DNA from: Dokdonella sp.
Lineage (GTDB): Bacteria > Pseudomonadota > Gammaproteobacteria > Xanthomonadales > Rhodanobacteraceae
Direction of reading: 5' to 3'
NCBI GenBank assembly: GCA_016712865.1
Contig: JADJQH010000008.1
Location: 372,001 to 436,000 of the forward strand
Length of the DNA: 64,000 nucleotides
Part shown: piece by piece, positions 1-8,010 of the stretch
How the letters are laid out: each line of letters opens with the position of its first letter
How positions within the stretch are numbered: position 1 is the stretch's first letter
Made by a program: the position numbers and the translations under genes
The notes under the pieces: generated by a model
Database searches by the model: none
Seen by the model: the letters and a program-made list of their open reading frames with translations, nothing else
Told to the model about the DNA's origin: nothing

Positions 1-693
1 CAGCATTGTCGCCAGCCGATCAGCTACGACCGCGCCAGTGAGGTAAAGACCGCGTTCGACTACTTCCTGCGTGGGCGTCGCGGCCCGGGCACCAGCAACG
101 TGGCCGAAGGCGCGGGCTTCGCTCGGTCATCGCTGGCACCGGACGCACGTTGCGACATCCAGCTGCATTTCATTCCGGCAATGATCGATGACCACGGCCG
201 CAATCGCCTGCCGGGCGATGGCTATACCCTGCATGCCTGTTTCCTGCGACCACACAGCCGCGGCCGCGTGAGCCTGCTTGGCAAGCAGGCCACCGACAAG
301 CCACGCATCGATCCCAACTACCTGGGCGATGCGGAAGGATTCGACCTGAAGGTGATGGTGGAGTGCGCAAGACTGTCGCTGGAAATCTTTTCGCAAAAGG
401 CTTTCGATGCGCATCGCGGCGCGCCCATCTTCCCGGCCACGCCGCCACGCAGCGAAGCTGATTTCGTCAACTTCGTGCGCCAGCGCGCAGAGACCGTCTA
501 CCACCCCATCGGCACCTGCCGCATGGGCAGCGATGCGGCTGCCGTGGTTGATCCACAGCTGCGCGTGCGTGGCGTGGAAGGACTGCGCGTGGTCGATGCG
601 TCGGTGATGCCGAGCCTGCCCAGCGGCAACACCAATGCGCCAACGATCATGATTGCGGAGCGTGCGGCGGACTTGATCCTCGGCCGCAGCTGA
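1..693 (+). CDS. GMC family oxidoreductase (choline dehydrogenase-like), C-terminal part, 5' truncated by window edge
   Basis: The reading frame is open from base 1, so the 230 visible residues are the C-terminal part of a longer protein; GMC enzymes are usually 530-560 aa. The signature C-terminal GMC domain is clear: a HPIGTCRMG motif carrying the catalytic His, then VVDPQLRV, and near the end VVDASVMPSLPSGNTNAP, where the second active-site His/Asn region and FAD contact lie. The family oxidises alcohols using FAD. Substrate cannot be told from this part; BetA-type choline dehydrogenase and general alcohol dehydrogenase are both possible. Confidence 0.9.
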   Translation, partial: QHCRQPISYDRASEVKTAFDYFLRGRRGPGTSNVAEGAGFARSSLAPDARCDIQLHFIPAMIDDHGRNRLPGDGYTLHACFLRPHSRGRVSLLGKQATDKPRIDPNYLGDAEGFDLKVMVECARLSLEIFSQKAFDAHRGAPIFPATPPRSEADFVNFVRQRAETVYHPIGTCRMGSDAAAVVDPQLRVRGVEGLRVVDASVMPSLPSGNTNAPTIMIAERAADLILGRS

Positions 694-739
694 TCGCGTA
701 CACTGCGCGGGTCTTGAAGGGAAGCGAGGGGAGACTTGC

Positions 740-1855
740 ATGACGGAGTCGGATGACTTCAGCCTGCCGTTGGCTGCGCCACCACCTCCACCGCCCGTTC
801 CGCATTGGCCGGCGCGGGTGCAGCCAATGCCGCTGGTCGAGCACGAATTCGAATTCAGCGGTCGTGGAGATGAATATTTCCGCATCTGGATCGTCAATCT
901 TGCCTTGACCATCCTCAGCCTCGGCATCTTCTCGGCTTGGGCCAAGGTGCGCACTGAGCGCTATTTCTACGGCAACACGAAATTGGTCGGCGTGCCCTTC
1001 GAGTACCTGGCAAAGCCCTTGCCGATTCTGCTGGGTCGCATCATTGCCGTGGTGTTGTTTTCCGCCTATGTGCTGGCCGGTCAGTTCAGTATTGGCCTGC
1101 AACTCGGGCTTGCCCTGCTGGTGGCGGTGCTGGCTCCCTGGTTGCTGGTTCGTGGCCTCATGTTCCGTGCCCGCTATTCGTCCTGGCGTGGATTGAGCTT
1201 TCGTTTCGTGCCGGACTACGGCGAGTCCTATATACGCTTCTTCGTGCTGTTCCTGCCCTTGCTTGCCTCGTTCGGCCTGCTCTATCCATGGGTCAAGGGC
1301 AAGCAGAAGGAATTCATCGTCGATCACCATCGCTACGGAACGCAGGTGTTCCGCTTCCTCGCCAGGCCAGGTCAGTTCTACCCGCCGTACCTGATCGCAT
1401 GGAGCGTGATTTTCGCCTGGATGTTTGGCGGCGCCATGTTGTTCGGTTTCGGTGTGGCGCTGCTTTCGGCAGGCAGCACATCACCGCCGCCGCAGTGGAT
1501 CATCTGGGCTTTCGTGGTGGCGATCTACGCAGGCTATTTCGTGGTGCTGGCGTTTCTTGCCGCGGCCATTGCCAACCTGGTCTACAACAGCACCGAGGTG
1601 GGCGGTCGACGATTCCAGTCCCGATTGAAAGGCGGCAGGCTGTTGTGGATCTATGCCAGCAACACCGTGTTGATCCTGGTGAGTGCGGGCCTCTTGATTC
1701 CCTGGGCCATGGTGCGTCTGGCGCAATACCGCGCCTCCTGTCTCAGCCTGCTGGCGCGCGATGATTTCAACGGCATTGAGGTCCGACAGGGTCAAGGCAT
1801 CGATGCGATTGCGGCGGAGGTGGATGGTCTGTTCGACATCGACATCGGTCTATGA
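740..1855 (+). CDS. DUF898 (YjgN-like) multi-pass membrane protein
   Basis: A 371-aa protein with a proline-rich N-terminus (a run of Pro at about 14-20), then a hydrophobic core with about eight predicted membrane segments. The FEFSGRGDEYFRIWIVN opening and the LSLGIFSAWAKVRTERYFYGNT block match the DUF898/YjgN family of inner-membrane proteins of unknown function; a second WVKGKQKEF...YG block repeats the pattern, suggesting internal duplication. It overlaps the following M48 peptidase by 4 nt (ATGA), so the two are probably translated together. Function is not established for the family. Confidence 0.85.
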   Translation: MTESDDFSLPLAAPPPPPPVPHWPARVQPMPLVEHEFEFSGRGDEYFRIWIVNLALTILSLGIFSAWAKVRTERYFYGNTKLVGVPFEYLAKPLPILLGRIIAVVLFSAYVLAGQFSIGLQLGLALLVAVLAPWLLVRGLMFRARYSSWRGLSFRFVPDYGESYIRFFVLFLPLLASFGLLYPWVKGKQKEFIVDHHRYGTQVFRFLARPGQFYPPYLIAWSVIFAWMFGGAMLFGFGVALLSAGSTSPPPQWIIWAFVVAIYAGYFVVLAFLAAAIANLVYNSTEVGGRRFQSRLKGGRLLWIYASNTVLILVSAGLLIPWAMVRLAQYRASCLSLLARDDFNGIEVRQGQGIDAIAAEVDGLFDIDIGL

Positions 1856-3054
1856 CAAGCCTTGCCGCGCGCTATTTCGATGGGCAGTCCAGCCGTGTGC
1901 ACGATGTCGCCGTGGAGCTGCTGGACAATCGAACCCTTCGCCTGCGCGGAGCGGGAATCGAGCGCGACGAGCCACTCGAACACCTGCGTGTTTCGCCACG
2001 ACTGGCGCGCATTGCCCGCACCATCGAACTGGCTGATGGCGCGCGGCTGCTGCTCGACGATCACCCACTGATCGATCAATGGTTCCCGCTGCACAATCCG
2101 TTGCAGCGCTGGGTGGATCGCCTGGAACGGCATGCGCATGCGGTGGCGGCATCCATCGTGGTTTGTGTGCTTTCCGGCGCTGTACTGTTTTACTGGGGCG
2201 TGCCCTGGATGTCGGATCGCATTGCCGCGCAGTTGCCGGAGCAGGTGGAAACGCGCCTGGGCGAGGAGGTGTTGGCCCAGCTCGACCGCTTCGCGGGCCT
2301 TGCGCCCAGCAGCCTGGACATGGAGCGTCAAAGCGGATTGCTGGAACGCTTCGCCGCGCTCAAGGCGGACATGCCGGGTGCGGAAAACCATCGCCTGCTG
2401 TTCCGCAACGCGGCCGGCATCGGTCCCAATGCACTGGCCCTGCCGGGTGGTACGGTGATCATCACCGACCAACTGGTTTCCCTGGTCAATGACGATCGCG
2501 AAATCGACGCCGTGCTTGCGCACGAATTGGGTCACCAGCAGCAACACCATGCGCTGCGCCAAACCCTGCGCAGTTCCTTCGTCATCGTCATCGCGGCGAT
2601 GTTTGCCGGTGATGTCAGCTCGGCGAGTGCGGTGGTGGTGGCGGTACCGACTTTCCTCCTGCAAGGCCATTACTCGCGGGAATTCGAGAGCGAAGCCGAT
2701 GCGTTTGCCTTGCGCACACTCGCCGAGAGGGGGATCAGCCCGGCCTGGTTTGCCCAGGCCATGCGTACGCTGGAGGCATTCGTGTCCGATCAGGGCGAAA
2801 GCGATGATTCGCCCGGCTACCTGTCCAGCCATCCGCAAACCCGCGAACGCATCGACGAAGCCGAATTTGCCGGTGAAAAGTTCGCCATCGAGCATCCGGA
2901 GCTGTATCGCGAACGACCGGACTATGATGCCTGCGCGGAAGATGGCATCTGCGAAGATGCCGAAAGCGAGGAAATGGACAGCGACGAAGTCTATGAGTGC
3001 GTGGATGATGATTGCGAGCGCGTGGAGCCGGATGCCTCGCTGGAATTGCAATGA
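1852..3054 (+). CDS. M48 family zinc metallopeptidase, membrane anchored
   Basis: A 400-aa protein. Residues about 98-118 form one membrane segment, followed by an M48 peptidase domain with HELGH at 224-228 (two zinc ligands and the catalytic Glu) and a downstream FESEAD motif near 278-283 that supplies the third ligand. The C-terminus is very acidic with a Cys-containing tail (about 360-400), unusual for the family. The ATG overlaps the stop of the DUF898 gene, a pairing seen repeatedly in proteobacteria. Probable role is envelope protein quality control; the substrate is unknown. Confidence 0.88.
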   Translation: MTSLAARYFDGQSSRVHDVAVELLDNRTLRLRGAGIERDEPLEHLRVSPRLARIARTIELADGARLLLDDHPLIDQWFPLHNPLQRWVDRLERHAHAVAASIVVCVLSGAVLFYWGVPWMSDRIAAQLPEQVETRLGEEVLAQLDRFAGLAPSSLDMERQSGLLERFAALKADMPGAENHRLLFRNAAGIGPNALALPGGTVIITDQLVSLVNDDREIDAVLAHELGHQQQHHALRQTLRSSFVIVIAAMFAGDVSSASAVVVAVPTFLLQGHYSREFESEADAFALRTLAERGISPAWFAQAMRTLEAFVSDQGESDDSPGYLSSHPQTRERIDEAEFAGEKFAIEHPELYRERPDYDACAEDGICEDAESEEMDSDEVYECVDDDCERVEPDASLELQ

Positions 3055-3068
3055 AGGAGCATACAATT

Positions 3069-3079
3069 GTTAGGCGACT
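3069..3079 (-). other. truncated attC R'' half-site
   Basis: Read on the minus strand, GCCTAACAATT matches the R'' start (RYYYAAC) of an integron attC site of the class seen in aadA-type cassettes. The expected rest of the site (L'', hairpin, L', R') is missing: within a few bases the sequence runs into the end of the M48 gene on the other strand. It marks the decayed outer edge of the cassette patch. The TAA stop of the 89-aa gene lies inside this half-site. Confidence 0.5.
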
Positions 3080-3327
3080 GGTCGATGACCTGTACGCGCT
3101 GCCCTCCAGCCAAAATACACGCAAAGCAGCAGGAACATGACCGTGAGGATCATTGCGAAGTGAACTTGACGACACCGCAAGTGCTCAGCGAACAGCGAGA
3201 AGCTATTGCCGCAGAATCCAGAAGCCAGACTTGCGGCGGAGAAGATCCACAGAAAGCAGTAAGCAGAGGATAGTCCGCACAAGACTGATCCACTTATCAG
3301 CAAAGCCCGACGTGCCGTGTTGCTCAT
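3070..3327 (-). CDS. small two-helix membrane protein, integron-cassette gene
   Basis: Starting at the ATG at 3327 this gives 85 aa (an upstream ATG at 3339 lies inside the attC and is less likely). It has two hydrophobic segments, about residues 8-28 and 52-70, and a short basic tail, so it is probably a small inner-membrane protein. I recognise no family. It lies between a complete attC (3334-3405) and a truncated attC (3069-3079), in the orientation cassette genes normally take, and its stop codon lies within the truncated site. Cassette genes without known function are common in Xanthomonadales chromosomal integrons. Confidence 0.55.
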   Translation of the reverse strand: MSNTARRALLISGSVLCGLSSAYCFLWIFSAASLASGFCGNSFSLFAEHLRCRQVHFAMILTVMFLLLCVYFGWRAARTGHRPVA

Positions 3328-3333
3328 CCTACC

Positions 3334-3405
3334 GCCCAACGCTTGAGTTCAGCCTCCGGCAACTCGCGTAGCGGGATGACGGTCGGCTGCAGCGAACTGT
3401 TATGC
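3334..3405 (-). other. integron attC recombination site
   Basis: On the minus strand it begins GCATAACAGTTCGC (R''/L'') and ends GGCTGAACTCAAGCGTTGGGC split around the centre (L'/R'). R' is GTTGGGC, an exact GTTRRRY core, and R''/R' and L''/L' are imperfect inverted repeats, as needed for the folded bottom-strand substrate of IntI. It closely resembles the aadA-type site (AAC-AATTCG ... AACTCAAGCGTTAG). Length about 72 bp with a variable centre, within the known 55-140 bp range. No integrase gene is visible in the window. Confidence 0.75.
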
Positions 3406-3423
3406 GACAGCAGTTTACGAATA

Positions 3424-4165
3424 CTATGAGAAAAGGTCACTTGGTTCGCCATATGCGAAGTTGTACACCTCCCCAAGAATTCGCCGTGCAGCAAGCACGG
3501 AAATCATGCAAAACGCTGGAATATCGGATCTACTCGCGCCGAGGCCTTCTTTTAGCGAGAAACTCTTGGCCGAGGTCACTTCTACGCCTGGTGACGTGTG
3601 CCAGTGTTCCGCTTTTTGCCTTGAAGTTGGCCGGAGGCCGCGGAACACCATCTGGACCGATGCCCGGCCATACCCTTGCGACTACAACTCCACCGTCAGG
3701 AAAGTCCATTCGTGTAAATTGATCCGGAGTTTCGATGGTTTCGATCACTGCGTGGTGTTTTTTTGAGTTTACGAGACTATTGATCGCCGCAGCATCGCTG
3801 TACAGCGCCAATGTACTCGGGATGACTTTTCGATCTCGGATGCGTTCCGAGAGAGAAAGCAAGGCATCGTATAGGCGTGGCTCTATTGACCGCAGGTCGT
3901 GAAATGGTTTTCCTTTGGACAACGAGTCCGGATGGAACGGAAAATATGCCGATACATTCTTGGCTAAGAAATCGTCGCGCAGATCTGCGGCGCAGTAGTC
4001 AAAGCACTCACGAGCAGCTTGCAATACTGCTCCCGCTTTTTGCCCAATATGCTTAACTTGGTTGTCAGCACGTTGTGCTTCAGCAACCAGATCGCTTAGT
4101 TCACGCCAAGCGTCGTCCGCATACGCAATGTTGTCTCGAATGTCCTTGATGCGTGCTGCTGCCAT
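3424..4165 (-). pseudogene. cassette gene of unknown function, apparently broken by a one-base frameshift
   Basis: The ATG at 4165 opens a 211-aa frame that ends at 3530 in an Arg-rich, shadow-like tail. In the next frame a better-composed sequence continues from about 3612 to a stop at 3424 (ending YNFAYGEPSDLFS). Removing one T from the T5 run at 3613-3617 joins them into one protein of about 246 aa whose stop lies 19 bases before the attC, where cassette genes normally end. The N-terminal half is helical and soluble; no family recognised. Local GC is visibly lower than in the flanks. Either a sequencing indel or a real lesion. Confidence 0.5.
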
Positions 4166-4228
4166 GATTTGGTCTGAACACTCAAACTTGAGGCCGTGAG
4201 ATCAAGCGCGCTGCGTGCTGTCGCCAAA

Positions 4229-4258
4229 CTACATATAGACCCCGTAAGCGGGGTGTAG
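4229..4258. repeat. hairpin between cassette gene and vapC
   Basis: CCCCG TAAG CGGGG forms a perfect 5-bp stem with a 4-base loop, extended by an outer CTACA/TGTAG pair across a bulge. There is no T-tract on either side, so a terminator call is weak. It sits in the 164-bp gene-free gap between the cassette gene and vapC; I tested this gap as a second attC and could not support it. Confidence 0.4.
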
Positions 4259-4329
4259 CAAGGACGCTGGCTCCGAAACGACAGTACGGTCAAGGCGCGC
4301 ATTTGCATGGGTTCATCACGTCACGTGCC

Positions 4330-4725
4330 TCATCGCGTTATCGCCTTCAAGCCGAGGTGTGCAACAAACGGATCAAAGTCATGATCGTTGTGCAGCAGCG
4401 TCATGCCATCCATGATGCAACGGGTCGCGATGACGCAATCAATGGTCTTGCGCACAGTAATTCCCTTGGCTCGCAAGTCGCGGAAGTTGCGCGCTGCCTG
4501 GATTGCCACGCTTGACCCACCCAGGGTAATGACCTCCAGACTGCTCAGCAGGCGCAAGCAGTCCTTGAAATCCCTTTCCGTGTTTGCACCCTGCAGGACC
4601 TCAGTCAGAATCAGGTCGCCTATGGCCAAGGGCTCTACGCCGAGCATTCCGTGGAGTTGATCCGTGAGTCTGTTGTCGATGCCACGCAGGTAGTCGATCC
4701 AAACGCTTGAGTCGACCAGGATCAC
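4330..4725 (-). CDS. vapC: VapC-family PIN-domain ribonuclease toxin
   Basis: A 131-aa PIN protein. It opens [13 protein letters not shown] with the first acidic residue at D5; further conserved acids occur in LTEVLQG, TIDCVIA and HNDHDFDPF, giving the four-acid metal site of PIN endoribonucleases, which usually cleave initiator tRNA or rRNA. Length is typical. The start overlaps the end of the upstream antitoxin gene by 4 nt, the usual vapBC arrangement. Toxin-antitoxin pairs commonly stabilise integron cassette arrays, which fits the neighbouring attC site. Confidence 0.9.
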   Translation of the reverse strand: MILVDSSVWIDYLRGIDNRLTDQLHGMLGVEPLAIGDLILTEVLQGANTERDFKDCLRLLSSLEVITLGGSSVAIQAARNFRDLRAKGITVRKTIDCVIATRCIMDGMTLLHNDHDFDPFVAHLGLKAITR

Positions 4726-4916
4726 TTGTCGAGTCTCATCTGCTCCAGATTGCCTTGCCAGTTGATGCGTCCGCGCAAGGTCTTGATCTGCGCCTGCTTG
4801 TTCAGCTTGAGCAAGGTGCGCAATCCAAGTTCCACGGCTTCGCGTTTGCTTTTGGCGCCGCTGGCTTTCAGCGCGTCGCGCATGAGCGCATCATCAATTA
4901 CGATATTGGTTCGCAT
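4722..4916 (-). CDS. vapB: VapB-type antitoxin
   Basis: A 64-aa protein opening [16 protein letters not shown], typical of the VapB/type II antitoxin family (Arc/MetJ-type N-terminal DNA-binding strand and helix), followed by [16 protein letters not shown]. The C-terminal part ([11 protein letters not shown]) resembles the toxin-binding tail of VapB proteins, with Trp in the expected place. It lies directly before vapC with a 4-nt overlap. It should repress its own promoter in the short gap upstream (4917-4985) and neutralise VapC. Confidence 0.88.
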   Translation of the reverse strand: MRTNIVIDDALMRDALKASGAKSKREAVELGLRTLLKLNKQAQIKTLRGRINWQGNLEQMRLDK

Positions 4917-4985
4917 GTGTATGCTCCTTGAGGAACATACACATGCTACACCAAGCGAGACGCACGGTGCATTGGGTCGGCAGAT

Positions 4986-5933
4986 TCAGCCCAGCGCGTT
5001 GGTGAGCTCGGGGATCAGAGTGAACAGATCGCCGACCAGGCCGAAATCGGCGACTTCGAAAATCGGTGCTTCGGCGTCCTTGTTGATGGCAACGATGGTG
5101 CCGGCGTCCTTGATGCCGGTCAGGTGCTGGATGGCACCGCTGATGCCGATGGCCATGTAAAGCTCGGGTGCGATGATCTTGCCGGTCTGGCCCACCTGCA
5201 GGTCACTCGGCACATAACCGGCATCCACCGCGGCGCGTGAAGCACCCACGGCTGCGCCCAGCTTGTCGGCCAGCGCGTAGATGATCGCGAAGTTTTCCGA
5301 TGAACCCAGCGCGCGGCCACCGGAAACCACGCGCGCGGCGCTTTGCAGGTCCGGGCGATCGCTCTTGCCTTGGCTGAGCTCGACGAACCGTGTGTGGCCG
5401 GGCAGGGCGACATCGAGGCTGATGGCTTCAACCGTTGCAGTGGCGCTGCCGCTGGCGGCGGCGGCATACGAAGCGGTGCGCACGGTGGCCACCAGAATCT
5501 GGTCAGCAGGCGCCTGCACGGTGATGATGGCATTGCCGGCGTAGATGGGGCGCTTGAATGCATGTGAGCCCTCGACCGCCGAAACATCCGACACCTGGGC
5601 CACGCCGAGCAGGGCGGCCACGCGCGGCAGCACATCCTTGCCGAAGGTCGTGGATGGCGCCAACACATGGCTGTAGCCGGTCTTCGCAGCGGCGGCAATC
5701 TGCGGTGCCAACACTGCCGCCAGGGCGTGTGCATTTTCGGCGCGGCTGACGGTCAGTACCCTGGAAACACCGTCGATCTTCGCGGCTTCGGCCGCCACGC
5801 CGGAAGCATCGGCAGCCAGCACCAGCACATCGATGGATTCCGCCTTGAGTTCCCGTGCGCAGGTTACGCAGCGCGCGGTGCTGGAATTGAGTTTGCCGTC
5901 CAGATGTTCGGCGACGATCAGGATCTTGCTCAT
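4986..5933 (-). CDS. etfA: electron transfer flavoprotein alpha subunit
   Basis: A 315-aa protein of normal length. The N-terminal [10 protein letters not shown] block and the C-terminal FAD-binding domain are characteristic: [11 protein letters not shown], then [25 protein letters not shown] and the closing [20 protein letters not shown]. With EtfB it forms the soluble flavin heterodimer that carries electrons from acyl-CoA and other dehydrogenases to ETF:quinone oxidoreductase. Its ATG shares one base with the etfB stop, so the pair is cotranslated. Confidence 0.97.
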   Translation of the reverse strand: MSKILIVAEHLDGKLNSSTARCVTCARELKAESIDVLVLAADASGVAAEAAKIDGVSRVLTVSRAENAHALAAVLAPQIAAAAKTGYSHVLAPSTTFGKDVLPRVAALLGVAQVSDVSAVEGSHAFKRPIYAGNAIITVQAPADQILVATVRTASYAAAASGSATATVEAISLDVALPGHTRFVELSQGKSDRPDLQSAARVVSGGRALGSSENFAIIYALADKLGAAVGASRAAVDAGYVPSDLQVGQTGKIIAPELYMAIGISGAIQHLTGIKDAGTIVAINKDAEAPIFEVADFGLVGDLFTLIPELTNALG

Positions 5934-6679
5934 CAGACCAGCCCCTTTGTCTTCAGTGCCGAAACCAGTTCGGCGACGTCCTTGACCATCACGCCCTTGC
6001 TGCGTTTGGCCGGTGGCGCGTAATGCGTGGTTTGCAGATGGTCGCCGGATGCCACGCCGAGGTCGGCGAGTTGCAGGCTTTCAATCGGTTTGGCCTTGGC
6101 CTTCATGATGTCCGGCAACTTGATGAAGCGCGGCTCGTTGAGGCGCAAGTCGGTGGTGATGACCGCAGGCAGGTCGACTTCGATGGTTTCCAGGCCGGCA
6201 TCCACTTCACGCGTGACCTTGGCGACGCTGCCACTGATCTCGACCTTCGAGGCAAACGTGGCCTGCGGTCGATCCCACAGCGCGGCCAGCATCTGCCCGG
6301 TCTGGTTGCAGTCATCGTCGATGGCCTGTTTGCCAAGCAGCACGATGTCCGGCTGTTCTTTCTCGATCAGCTTGAGCAGCGCGCGCGCCGCGGTAAGCGG
6401 TTGGATCGCCTCGCCGGTGACCACGTGGATGGCGCGGTTGGCGCCCATGGCCAGACCGTTGCGGATGTGCGCCTGGGCATCAGCCGGGCCGATGCAGGCA
6501 ACCACGACGTCGGTGGCGATGCCTTTCTCGCGCAGGCGCAAGGCTTCCTCCAGGGCGATGTCGTCAAACGGGTTGGCCGACAGCTTGACGCCATCGGTGA
6601 CCACGCCGGAACCGTCCGGCTTGACCTGGATGCGCACGTTGAAATCAACGACGCGTTTGTAACCGACCAGGATTTTCAT
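5933..6679 (-). CDS. etfB: electron transfer flavoprotein beta subunit
   Basis: A 248-aa protein beginning MKILVGYKRVVDFNVRIQ, the standard EtfB N-terminus. I chose the ATG at 6679, with a GAGG ribosome site upstream, over an in-frame upstream ATG at 6721 whose 14 extra residues are not family-like. The AMP-binding signature is present (VTREVDAGLETIEVDLPAVITTDLRLNEPR), as is GKQAIDDDCNQTGQMLA. It is first in the etfBA pair. Confidence 0.97.
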   Translation of the reverse strand: MKILVGYKRVVDFNVRIQVKPDGSGVVTDGVKLSANPFDDIALEEALRLREKGIATDVVVACIGPADAQAHIRNGLAMGANRAIHVVTGEAIQPLTAARALLKLIEKEQPDIVLLGKQAIDDDCNQTGQMLAALWDRPQATFASKVEISGSVAKVTREVDAGLETIEVDLPAVITTDLRLNEPRFIKLPDIMKAKAKPIESLQLADLGVASGDHLQTTHYAPPAKRSKGVMVKDVAELVSALKTKGLV

Positions 6680-6901
6680 CGGGGGTGATCCTCGCTCGTG
6701 GAGTGGCCGGATCGCATGCAAACGGCCAAAAGGAGCGCGATTTTAGCGGAATCCGGCCGCCCCGGTCATTCCCGAAGTTCCGCGTTCCGGTTTTCCACAG
6801 CGCGCGTGCATAGCCTGTGGACAAACCCGGTATGAAACCGCGCATGGCCGCGCGGCTGTGGGCGCAGCGTCGGATTGGTCAGGAATTGAACAGCACGCCG
6901 C

Positions 6902-7795
6902 TCAGCCCATGCAGTGGGCCAGCACGGTCCGCGCAAAACGCTCGGCAGAGCCGGGGCAATGGTTGAAGAACAGGGACGGCTCGGCCAGTTCCAGTTCGAG
7001 CAGGACCGGACTGCCGTCATCTGCGCGGATCAAGTCGACACGGGCATAGGCTGGAGCGGACTTGAATGGCAGGGCGGCCAGCACGCGCAAGGCCAATGCG
7101 CGCTCGTCCCCGGAAGGCTCACGCGCCTCGATGGTTTCCGGTGCATACAACTGATCGGTGGGGCCTTCATCCGCGCGCAGCAGTGCACCCTTGCGGATGG
7201 AATGGCTGTACGCGCCATCAAAGTGGATCAGCGCGGTTTCGCCGACTTCATCCACGCGATCCAGATACGGTTGCAGCATCACCGAGCGTTGCGCCTTGAG
7301 CAGGCGCGCGATGTGGGCACCCATGGCATTGATGTGGCCGCGCGCATGCCGCTGGGTATCCCGTGAACCCGCGCCGATGGCCGGTTTCACCACGAATTCG
7401 GCACAGCCCGGATGCCGGTCCAGCATGGCGCCGATTCGCGCGCCCACATCGGCATGAGGCTCGATGAACGCGCTGGGCACGATGGCGATTCCGGATTTCT
7501 CCAGTTCCGCCAGGTAATGCTTGTCGGTATTCCAGCGCACGACTTCGAACGGATTGAGCAGTCGCGTTTGCAGGCTCACGCGTTCGGCCCAGATCAGGAA
7601 CTCGACATAGTGCTCGGTGTAATCCCAGCACGAGCGCAATACCGCGAGGTCGAAACCCGACCATTTGACGCGCATGTCGTGCCAGTCGGCGATGGTGACC
7701 GAGGCACCGGCCTTTTCCAGCGCTGCCTGCAGGGGCGACAGATCGTCATCGGTCGCGCGAGCTTCGGCTGTCGAAACCAGGGCAATGTGCGGCAT
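6902..7795 (-). CDS. ATP-grasp domain ligase (DcsG/RimK-like)
   Basis: A 297-aa protein. The N-terminal block with DDDLSPLQAAL and VLRSCWDYTEHY, then LNPFEVVRWNTDKHYL, VVKPAIGAGSRDT (ATP-binding grasp) and the late metal-binding LLELELAEPSLFF, match the group of ATP-grasp proteins that includes the cycloserine-synthesis enzyme DcsG. Such enzymes join a carboxylate, through an acyl-phosphate, to an amine or thiol. It stands alone between etfB and a TonB-dependent receptor, with no biosynthetic partner beside it, so the substrate cannot be inferred. Confidence 0.8.
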   Translation of the reverse strand: MPHIALVSTAEARATDDDLSPLQAALEKAGASVTIADWHDMRVKWSGFDLAVLRSCWDYTEHYVEFLIWAERVSLQTRLLNPFEVVRWNTDKHYLAELEKSGIAIVPSAFIEPHADVGARIGAMLDRHPGCAEFVVKPAIGAGSRDTQRHARGHINAMGAHIARLLKAQRSVMLQPYLDRVDEVGETALIHFDGAYSHSIRKGALLRADEGPTDQLYAPETIEAREPSGDERALALRVLAALPFKSAPAYARVDLIRADDGSPVLLELELAEPSLFFNHCPGSAERFARTVLAHCMG

Positions 7796-8010
7796 GCGGG
7801 CGATTCGAAGGTTGGACTCGGGCGGTCATCCTGCCTTTCATTCAGCCAATGCTCAAGCCGAATGGCCGTGGTCCGGCAGCCATTGGGCAATTCCTGCCGA
7901 ACGCGCTGGTGGGCGCAGCGATCCGTCGCAAGGCGGATTCCAGAATCAGACCCGTTGACTAGACTGCGGCGCTTGCGTTGGGCACAGCCGTCAAAACTTT
8001 GGGGGAATTC

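Noticed and set aside
3070-3339. Start at 3339 for the small cassette protein
   Set aside because: The extra codons lie within the attC core; the ATG at 3327 lies just outside it and has the expected membrane-protein start.
4166-4329. Second complete attC between the cassette gene and vapC
   Set aside because: CTCAAGTTTGAGTGTTCAGA on the minus strand looks partly like an L'/R' end, but its GTTCAGA core breaks GTTRRRY and no matching R'' end could be paired.
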